Source: FEN-1073 sp050010135
GTDB lineage: Bacteria; Chloroflexota; Anaerolineae; Anaerolineales; RBG-16-64-43
Length of the DNA: 20,307 nucleotides
Direction of reading: 5' to 3'
Assembly: GCA_050010135.1 (NCBI GenBank)
Contig: JBEKLP010000048.1
Coordinates: 1-20,307, forward strand
The notes below the pieces were generated by a model. The model saw only the letters and a program-made list of their open reading frames with translations, made no database searches and was not told the DNA's origin. Numbering within the stretch: position 1 is the first letter of the stretch; each line of letters begins with the position of its first letter. The position numbers were made by a program, and so were the translations under genes. Shown one piece after another: positions 14,676 to 20,307 of this stretch.

Positions 14676-17075
14676 ATGTCGCCCTTTTTGCCGGAAATTC
14701 TAGCAGCGCAATTTTCCAACGGTTCGTTCTCCGAGAATCTGACGCCGGGGAATCTCGTCGTGCCGTCTCCGCGGCGCGCGGCACGCGGACGAACCGGCGA
14801 GATCCTGTTTGTCGCCCTTGACCTCCAAGCCCGCACCCCGATGCCCGCGGCGGAACTCGACCGGCTTTCCGCGCTGATGGCGCAGGTTTATTTTGAAACA
14901 CCCGGCTCCGTAACTGCTGCGTTGCGCGCGGCGTTCGTTGCGGCCAACGCCGAAGTCCTGCCTTTCAGTCAGGCCGCCACGCCTATCGGCCCGATGGCGA
15001 GCGGCATGGTCCAGTTGCACGCGTTGTGCGCCATCCTGCGCGAGGGCGATATTTACCTGGGGTTCGCCGGGAACGTTCTGGGTCTTCTCCTCCACGAAAA
15101 CAACGTCGAAGTCTATCCTCCCGCGGGGGATTCCCCGTCGCGCGCCCTGGGCACAATGCTCAACGTCGACCTTCGTTATGGGCACTCGTCGCTTTCGGGG
15201 ACCACTACGGCCATCCTCGCCGCTTCTCCCATGCCGGGTTGGTCGGCAGCCGTGCCATCCGGTTTGGCCAACCTTTCGCTGAAATCGATCGCGGAACGCA
15301 TGGCCCAACAAAGCGTATCGCGTTCGGAACCATCCGGCAGCCTGATCATCCGTTTCTCGCCCGAACCTTCTCCGGAAAAATCCGCGTCGCCCGCCCGGCG
15401 GTTGCCCTTCCTCCCGCAGAAGCGCGACGTCAAAGGCGCCCCTCCGACTGGATCCGGTAAATCACAGGTTCCCTTCATTCTGCATGCGCAGACCAAGGAG
15501 TCCGCAGAGAAACAGAAGGCGACCGCGTCAACCGTATCAACTACCGCCCCCAGAGAAGAGAAAGCCGATTCATCCCGCGCGAATATTCCCGGTCGGCGTA
15601 TGGAACCGCCACTGCCCCCCGAGCGAAAAGAAGAACCTTCTCCGGCCGGCCAGGCTCGGATGCATTCCCCGATTAGCATCGCACAACCGGCGCCGAAACC
15701 CGGTATCTCGCCGCGGGAAGCCATCTCCGCCTTCGGACATTCCTTGCGCGTAACGCTCGCATCGGCGGCCGATGCAATCCGGTCATTCCTCGCGGGGATT
15801 CTTCCCCGCAGTGTGCTGCAGGAAAACGAACGCTTTTCCCTTCCCCCTGCCGTTCTGCTCGGCACGGCCGTCGCCATTCCGCTGCTGGCGGTGGCGGTGG
15901 CGGCGGTTCTGTATTTCCGCCAGGGATATGCGATGGAATTTTCCCGGTTGATGCAGGAAGCCCGGACCCAGGCGTCGGTTGCTAACGCGCAAACGGATCC
16001 GTTCAAAGCCCGTGACGCTTGGCAGAAGACGTTCGACTTCCTTAAGACCGCTGCCCAGTATGGATCTTCGGACGAATTAACCACGCTGCGAAATCATGCG
16101 GCCCGCATGCTCGACGATTTCGACGGAATCACGCCGTTGGAATTTCAACCCGCCGTCTCCGGCGGGTTGGAGGCCGACGCCCGGATCACCGTGCTCCTGG
16201 CTCTCGATCGGGAACTCTATGCGCTCGACAGCACTCAGGACCGGGTCCTCCACCTGTTGCTCGGTCAGGGCGGATACCAAATGGACGATACCTTCCTTTG
16301 CCAATCCGGGGATTATCCGGATATTGCGGTAAATTCCCTGACGGACATCGTCTGGGTCCCGGATATATCCATCGGAACGCAGACTCCTTCCTCAACGCAC
16401 GGCGGGGCGGTGGTTGCCATGGATGGTAAAGGCACACTGCTATACTGCCCTCCGGGCGGCAAATCCATGGCCGGAAAGCTCGTCGTGCCGCGGACCGGCT
16501 GGGCCACGCCGACGGCGATCGATTACTATAATGGAAAGCTCTACGTGCTCGATCCGGTGAACAACGGATTATGGCGTTACGGGATGAGCGAGAGCGGAGG
16601 ATTCGACCAACCCCCTTCGGATTATTTTTCTGCGGACCATCCCTCGCTGGCCGACGCCGTGGATTTTGTCGTGGCCGACGGTGAAGTGTTCTTCCTCCAC
16701 GCCGACGGGCACGTCACCCGTTGCCAGTATGATCCCCTCTACCAATCCGCGGATCAGAATTCCACCGGTGGAGAATTATGCGAGGACATTCTTTTCAACG
16801 ACACCCGCCCCGGACGCACGGTGGGGTCGCAGATTCAAGACGCGCTTCTCAGCCGGATTTATTACAATGAGCCTCCCGAGCCGACCCTGTTCTTCCTCGA
16901 TCCGCTCGGCCGGGGCGCCTACCGTTTCAGCATGGCGTTGAATTTCATTTCGCGTTACCGCGTGACAATCGCCCCGGAGACGCGCGAAGCAACGGCACTG
17001 GCCGTCGGCGCGGATAAAGTGCTGTACCTCGCCGTAGGCAACCAGATATACTACGCCCAAACCCGCACCCCCTGA
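14676..17075 (+). CDS. Large membrane protein: degenerate PP2C-like domain, TM segment, propeller-like extracellular region
   Basis: This 799-residue protein is not a family I can name. Residues 1 to about 205 resemble the PP2C/PPM phosphatase fold, with strands around GEILFVALDL, helices at AAELDRLSALMAQVYF and AALRAAFVAANAEVL, then REGDIYLGFAGNVLGLLLHE. The metal-binding signatures (NED, ADGMGG, GDSR and DN) are absent, so it should not be an active phosphatase. Residues about 215-370 are a Pro/Ser/Lys-rich disordered linker. One membrane segment lies near 389-413. The outer region (about 414-799) has repeated beta-type segments such as DIVWVPD, KLYVLDPVNNGLWRYG and VLYLAVGNQIYYAQ, as in a beta-propeller. 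This suggests signalling between an outside sensor and a cytoplasmic pseudo-enzyme. The start has only a distant GAGGA (13 bases), so its exact position is uncertain. Confidence 0.8.
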   Translation: MSPFLPEILAAQFSNGSFSENLTPGNLVVPSPRRAARGRTGEILFVALDLQARTPMPAAELDRLSALMAQVYFETPGSVTAALRAAFVAANAEVLPFSQAATPIGPMASGMVQLHALCAILREGDIYLGFAGNVLGLLLHENNVEVYPPAGDSPSRALGTMLNVDLRYGHSSLSGTTTAILAASPMPGWSAAVPSGLANLSLKSIAERMAQQSVSRSEPSGSLIIRFSPEPSPEKSASPARRLPFLPQKRDVKGAPPTGSGKSQVPFILHAQTKESAEKQKATASTVSTTAPREEKADSSRANIPGRRMEPPLPPERKEEPSPAGQARMHSPISIAQPAPKPGISPREAISAFGHSLRVTLASAADAIRSFLAGILPRSVLQENERFSLPPAVLLGTAVAIPLLAVAVAAVLYFRQGYAMEFSRLMQEARTQASVANAQTDPFKARDAWQKTFDFLKTAAQYGSSDELTTLRNHAARMLDDFDGITPLEFQPAVSGGLEADARITVLLALDRELYALDSTQDRVLHLLLGQGGYQMDDTFLCQSGDYPDIAVNSLTDIVWVPDISIGTQTPSSTHGGAVVAMDGKGTLLYCPPGGKSMAGKLVVPRTGWATPTAIDYYNGKLYVLDPVNNGLWRYGMSESGGFDQPPSDYFSADHPSLADAVDFVVADGEVFFLHADGHVTRCQYDPLYQSADQNSTGGELCEDILFNDTRPGRTVGSQIQDALLSRIYYNEPPEPTLFFLDPLGRGAYRFSMALNFISRYRVTIAPETREATALAVGADKVLYLAVGNQIYYAQTRTP

Positions 17076-17133
17076 TCCTTGCCCGGGGCGGATGTCCTGG
17101 TTTCTCCCACCGCATCAATTTCGGCCCGTCCCT

Positions 17134-17161
17134 TTGACAGTCACACCCGTCGCGGTAAAAT
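17134..17161 (+). promoter_or_regulatory. Promoter of the CoaE fusion gene
   Basis: A perfect TTGACA (17134-17139) is followed after 16 bases by TAAAAT (17156-17161). Transcription would start near 17168, giving a short leader of about 20 bases that includes AGGAAGGA. This is the best sigma-70-type pair in the window. Confidence 0.6.
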
Positions 17162-17188
17162 TCCGCAAGGAAGGATAATCCGCACCTC

Positions 17189-18316
17189 ATGAGTCGCTGG
17201 CACGGCAAATACGTAATCGGCCTCACCGGTAATATCGCCACCGGAAAGAGCGTAGTCCGCAAGATGCTCGAACATCTTGGCGCCTTCGGCATCGATGCGG
17301 ATGAAGTCGCACACCGGGCGATGTCGCGCGGCGGACCGGCGTATGAAGCGGTGATCCGCCTGTTCGGCGAATGGATCCTCGATTCGGAGGGTGAAATCAA
17401 CCGCAAGGCGCTCGGGCGGCTGGCCTTTGCCGACGCCAAACTGCTGGACCAGCTGGAGGAGATCATGCATCCGCTGGTGATCCAGGCGGTGGACCTGCTT
17501 ATCGAACGCTCGCATTCGCCGGTGGTCGTACTGGAAGCCATCAAGTTGTTCGAATCCGGATTGGCCGATGCATGCGATACGATCTGGGTTGTGGATTGCA
17601 CACCGGACGTCCAGATCGATCGCCTGGTCCGCAAACGCGGTTTGAGCGAAACCACGGCCCGGCAACGGATCGCGGTCCAACCCGCCCAAAAAGGGAAACT
17701 TGCGCGGGCCAAGGTGGTCATCCAGAATTCCAAATCCTTCGAAGATACCTGGAATCAGGTGCAAAACGCCTGGGCGGCGGGCCCGCAGCCCCAACCGGCG
17801 GAAGCTGCTCCGGTTCCGGTCGTGCGCGGCAAACCCGCCATCCGGCGCGGCCGCCCCAACGACGCCGACCTGATCACATCCTTCCTCAACCGCAACCGGA
17901 AGCCCGCCACGCCGCTGACGCGGGACGATATCATGGCCGCCTTCGGCCAGAAGGCCTACTTCCTGTTGGAACAGGACGGCGACGTCGTCGGCGCAATCGG
18001 TTGGCGGGTGGACAACCTGGTGACGCGCGCGGACGAAATCGTCCTGACCAAGGAAGCGCCGGTCGATCAATCGCTCCGGCTTTTAATCGCGGCGATGGAA
18101 TCCGCTTCATCTGAATTACAGAGCGAAGCGGCGCTGATTTTCTCCGAGCCAAACCTGGCCAAAGCCGGCGCATGGAAAACCGCCGGGTATGCGCAGACCC
18201 TCATCGAAAACCTGGGTGTAAAAGCATGGCAGGAAGCCGCCGAGGAATCCGAAGTGCCCGGCACCACGCTGCTGTTCAAGCGGTTGCGGGAAGACCGCAT
18301 CCTACGACCCATTTGA
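17189..18316 (+). CDS. coaE: Dephospho-CoA kinase fused to a C-terminal GNAT-like domain
   Basis: CoaE phosphorylates dephospho-CoA in the last step of coenzyme A synthesis. Residues 1 to about 195 of this 375-residue protein are a full CoaE: P-loop GNIATGKS (14-21), DADEVAH (36-42), HPL (94-96), KLFESGL (119-125) and a lid region with ARQRIAVQ followed by KLARAKVVIQNS. Usual CoaE proteins end near 200 residues. Here a short Pro/Ala linker (about 197-212) leads to an extra domain (about 215-375) that begins PAIRRGRPNDADLITSFLNR, typical of GNAT acetyltransferase openings, with VVGAIGWRVDN as a GNAT-like central strand. A clear acetyl-CoA pyrophosphate loop (Q/RxxGxG/A) was not found, so catalysis by this domain is doubtful. 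A purine-rich AGGAAGGA lies about 14 bases before the ATG. It has its own promoter. Confidence 0.88.
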   Translation: MSRWHGKYVIGLTGNIATGKSVVRKMLEHLGAFGIDADEVAHRAMSRGGPAYEAVIRLFGEWILDSEGEINRKALGRLAFADAKLLDQLEEIMHPLVIQAVDLLIERSHSPVVVLEAIKLFESGLADACDTIWVVDCTPDVQIDRLVRKRGLSETTARQRIAVQPAQKGKLARAKVVIQNSKSFEDTWNQVQNAWAAGPQPQPAEAAPVPVVRGKPAIRRGRPNDADLITSFLNRNRKPATPLTRDDIMAAFGQKAYFLLEQDGDVVGAIGWRVDNLVTRADEIVLTKEAPVDQSLRLLIAAMESASSELQSEAALIFSEPNLAKAGAWKTAGYAQTLIENLGVKAWQEAAEESEVPGTTLLFKRLREDRILRPI

Positions 18317-18338
18317 TAACTCTCCCCAGACAATCCAC

Positions 18339-18379
18339 CAAAAAAAGGATGGCCTTCTCTCGGAGAACGCGATCCTTTT
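18339..18379. terminator. Bidirectional terminator between the CoaE fusion and bactofilin-like genes
   Basis: AAAAGGAT (18343-18350) pairs with ATCCTTTT (18372-18379), and inside it TTCTC (18355-18359) pairs with GAGAA (18363-18367), separated by a small internal bulge. On the - strand the stem runs into seven or more T residues, and on the + strand the stem itself ends in TTTT. It lies in the convergent gap and suits both genes. Confidence 0.75.
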
Positions 18380-18439
18380 GACTGTAAACACAAGTAGGGA
18401 TTAATTCCGGATGTCTGCCCGGGGATGAATCTCTGTCGA

Positions 18440-19438
18440 TCAAACCGCTGCAGAAGATTCTTCTTTGCGCTCGGTCCGATATTCCTGCCCGCCGAACCGT
18501 GTTAATACCACCGCACCCAAACCGAAGGATAAAAATAAAATATCCAATAATGATCCCGCGCAGGGGATATATGCTACCCCGCTCGCTACGAGCGTGAGAA
18601 TCATCGTTCCCACACCGGCCTGAACCGCAGGATGCCAGTTCGCGCCCAGCAGCGACGTCAACGCTTCACCCGCCTTCGAACCCAGCGCGACCCAGCCCAT
18701 CAGAACCGCCGCCAACAAGATAAAGGCTCCCAATAAACTGACCGGCGAAAGGCAGATGGTAAACGCCAGGAGCAAGAGTAGTGCTGCTGCGGCCACCAGC
18801 GTGAGCATGCCGATCAGGAACGAAACCGCGGGTTGTCCGGCAATCGTCCGGGCCACGCGCCGGGTGGGTACGGGCAGGAACATGACAACAAGAACGGCAA
18901 TGGCCGAGAGCAATAGGACTTTGAACAGCAGCGCCGTTCCTTCATACCAGAGATCGATTTTCCCCGGGATGAGACCACCGATGAAAAAGTCCGCGGGCAA
19001 GATTCGAAAGGAGGGCGCCTTCACCCAACTGGAATCGGACAGCGGAAAATCTCCGATGCTTTTCACTGATCCATTGATTTTCGCCCCGAGATCCAACCGT
19101 GGAGCGGAACCGATGACGGCGACGTCTTCGCTGACGGTTGCCGTGGATGCAAAGTGCACCGTTCCGCCGATCGATGCCACCTGGCCGAGGATTCTCCCGG
19201 CCGATTCCAAAGATCCGCCGACCAGGACGATATCCCCTTCAAAAGTCGATCCTTTCTCCATTGTCACCGAGCTACCCACGGCGATCAAATTGCCGGAGAA
19301 AGCCTCCCCCTCGGAAAGGGTAAACGGTTTTCCGATTACAACATCGTGGATTCCCGCGCCCCTGGCCCAGGCGATCTGCGGGAGGAGCAGTGCCGCGGAA
19401 AAGGCGATCAAGAAACCGGTCCGAAGCCTGACCGTCAT
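18440..19438 (-). CDS. Bactofilin-like membrane protein with signal peptide and C-terminal TM segments
   Basis: The protein has 332 residues. A signal peptide (MTVRLRTGFLIAFSAALLLP, cleavage near AWA at 23-25) is followed by a repeat-rich beta region (about 35-135) with short glycine-turn repeats such as FSGNLIAVGSSVTM and FEGDIVLVGGSLE, as in bactofilins (polymer-forming proteins). Four or five membrane segments follow (about 170-315) and then a charged tail. The beta region would lie outside the membrane, unlike classical cytoplasmic bactofilins. The frame is open much further upstream, but ATG 19438 is chosen because GAGGGG lies 5-6 bases before it and a signal peptide starts there. The ATG overlaps the anti-sigma stop as ATGA, which shows coupled translation. 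It is the third gene of a sigma/anti-sigma operon and so probably part of that regulon. Its biochemical role is unknown. Confidence 0.82.
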   Translation of the reverse strand: MTVRLRTGFLIAFSAALLLPQIAWARGAGIHDVVIGKPFTLSEGEAFSGNLIAVGSSVTMEKGSTFEGDIVLVGGSLESAGRILGQVASIGGTVHFASTATVSEDVAVIGSAPRLDLGAKINGSVKSIGDFPLSDSSWVKAPSFRILPADFFIGGLIPGKIDLWYEGTALLFKVLLLSAIAVLVVMFLPVPTRRVARTIAGQPAVSFLIGMLTLVAAAALLLLLAFTICLSPVSLLGAFILLAAVLMGWVALGSKAGEALTSLLGANWHPAVQAGVGTMILTLVASGVAYIPCAGSLLDILFLSFGLGAVVLTRFGGQEYRTERKEESSAAV

Positions 19439-19971
19439 TTTTTCCCCTCGTGGGTCGTGCGGACGAACCAGAGCAACCCGAGGATCCCCAGGACGCTTAG
19501 GAGAAACACCGCAATCAGATACCAAGCGGGGGGAATGGACCGGGAAATGATCCGTAATACCATTCCCAGTGCATTGGAAGCGTTCGCCCAATCCTGAAGC
19601 ATCCCTACCACCGCAGTCGAGCTGCGGGAAAACACCCCGGATAAAGAAAAACCTTCCGTGGAAGTTTGCGTCGCAAGCAGAACGGCCATAACCAACGACC
19701 CCAGTCCGGTGGCGGCGAGGAAGATCCAGGCTTGCGCCGGGCCGGGTGTATCCAGACGCCGCCTGGCCATGGCTTTCCACCGGGTGGTAAATCCCGGCGC
19801 AGGCGTCTGCATGCCCGCTTCCCGCATGGCTTGGCGGGCGGCCTGCCAGCGTTGGTCGATCGACCGGCATTGGTCGCATTCCCGCAAGTGGCGCTGCAAC
19901 TCCCGAAGATCGTTTTCCGGGAGGGCATCATCGGCGAAGATCCAATCCTCAAACGGCAAATGTCTATTCAT
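19435..19971 (-). CDS. Zinc-binding membrane anti-sigma factor
   Basis: This 178-residue protein probably holds the neighbouring sigma factor inactive at the membrane. The N-terminal part has the zinc anti-sigma (ZAS) motif His28-x3-Cys32-x2-Cys35 in HLRECDQC. Two membrane segments lie near 80-101 and 149-170, with a Ser/Thr-rich loop between that would face outside if the N-terminus is inside. The frame is open upstream to 20094, but ATG 19971 is chosen because AGGAG lies 6 bases before it and the ZAS domain begins there. It overlaps the sigma gene by 8 bases (ATGAATAG) and the bactofilin-like gene by 4, so the three are one translationally coupled unit. The signal sensed is unknown. Confidence 0.88.
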   Translation of the reverse strand: MNRHLPFEDWIFADDALPENDLRELQRHLRECDQCRSIDQRWQAARQAMREAGMQTPAPGFTTRWKAMARRRLDTPGPAQAWIFLAATGLGSLVMAVLLATQTSTEGFSLSGVFSRSSTAVVGMLQDWANASNALGMVLRIISRSIPPAWYLIAVFLLSVLGILGLLWFVRTTHEGKK

Positions 19972-20307
19972 GGCGGTCTCCTGCCCATGCGGGCGCCGGG
20001 CCATGTACCGTCGCCCACCGCTGGGCCAGCGTTCGCCGGCCGCGATGCAGACGGCTCTTAACCGCACTGACGGAATAGGAAAGGGCGCGGCCAATTTCCT
20101 CGTAAGACATGTCGTACCAATAGCGCATCACAATCATGGCTCGTTCTTCCTTTCCCAGGTTCGCCAAAAGCTCCTGGACCGCGGCTTGGCCTTGTTTTTG
20201 ATCGGTTTGATTTTCCGGGCCGGGAGCGGGATCGGGGGCGTCGTCTTCGGGAAGCAGGGATTCAAGCGAGAGGAGGTTAAGGCGTTTTTTTCGAAGGCGG
20301 TCGATAC
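19964..20307 (-). CDS. ECF-type RNA polymerase sigma factor, C-terminal part (5' truncated by window edge)
   Basis: The frame is open from the window end to TAG at 19964-19966, giving about 113 residues. The first visible residues, IDRLRKKRLNLLSLESL, match the end of sigma region 2. An acidic, Pro/Gln-rich linker leads to region 4 with LLANLGKEERAMIVMRYWYD, then MSYEEIGRALSYSVSAVKSR, the helix-turn-helix that reads the -35 element. The lack of region 3 and the adjoining ZAS anti-sigma gene mark it as an ECF (group 4) sigma factor. A TTG at 20167 could look like a start, but it lies inside the domain and the frame continues upstream. The N-terminal half and promoter lie beyond the window. Confidence 0.92.
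   Translation of the reverse strand, partial: IDRLRKKRLNLLSLESLLPEDDAPDPAPGPENQTDQKQGQAAVQELLANLGKEERAMIVMRYWYDMSYEEIGRALSYSVSAVKSRLHRGRRTLAQRWATVHGPAPAWAGDRHE

Noticed and set aside
19439..19879. N-terminal extension of the bactofilin-like gene
   Set aside because: It overlaps the anti-sigma gene entirely, while ATG 19438 gives a clean signal peptide and an ATGA junction.
19972..20094. N-terminal extension of the anti-sigma gene
   Set aside because: It overlaps sigma region 4 coding sequence and lies upstream of a good ribosome binding site for ATG 19971.
1..20307. CRISPR arrays, tRNA or rRNA genes, transposases, integrases
   Set aside because: No regular spaced repeats, tRNA-like folds or recombinase-like proteins were seen in the gaps or frames.

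Overview
The window is GC-rich bacterial chromosome with short intergenic gaps, clear AGGAGG-type ribosome binding sites and no sign of phage, insertion sequences, CRISPR or RNA genes. Several traits suggest a member of Chloroflexota, probably Anaerolineae, although this is inference from protein style and not a search. They are a cyanobacterial/plant-like ADP-glucose pyrophosphorylase, a MacB/YknXYZ-type exporter with no outer-membrane partner, an ECF sigma/anti-sigma/bactofilin-like membrane gene set, and large membrane proteins with degenerate regulatory domains.

Layout. 1-1146 (+) is the 3' end of mfd. 1263-2276 (+) encodes a membrane-anchored PAS-GGDEF protein with a ruined cyclase site. 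2569-5548 (-) holds a lipoprotein solute-binding protein followed by a phosphohexomutase with its own promoter and hairpin-rich leader. 5865-6371 (+) is a small zincin-like protein. 6600-7883 (+) is glgC. 8025-12834 (-) is a four-gene operon in the order adaptor, adaptor, ATPase, permease. 13154-14587 (+) is a GltD-like flavoprotein with Fe-S motifs, 14676-17075 (+) a pseudo-PP2C/TM/propeller-like protein, and 17189-18316 (+) a CoaE fused to a GNAT-like domain. 18440-20307 (-) is an operon of ECF sigma factor (cut by the window edge), zinc-binding membrane anti-sigma factor and bactofilin-like membrane protein, with overlapping genes.

How the genes fit together. The phosphohexomutase (glucose-6-P to glucose-1-P) and GlgC (glucose-1-P to ADP-glucose) are consecutive steps toward glycogen and lie near each other, though in separate transcription units. 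The exporter operon is a self-contained efflux or export machine with two paralogous adaptors that differ mainly at the hairpin tip. The sigma/anti-sigma pair probably senses an envelope signal and controls at least its own operon, including the bactofilin-like membrane protein.

No single element is clearly a new defence or mobile system. The most interesting points are the CoaE-GNAT-like fusion, the dual-adaptor exporter, the GGDEF domain that has lost its catalytic residues but kept its RxxD inhibitory site, the pseudo-phosphatase/propeller membrane protein and the sigma-controlled bactofilin-like gene.
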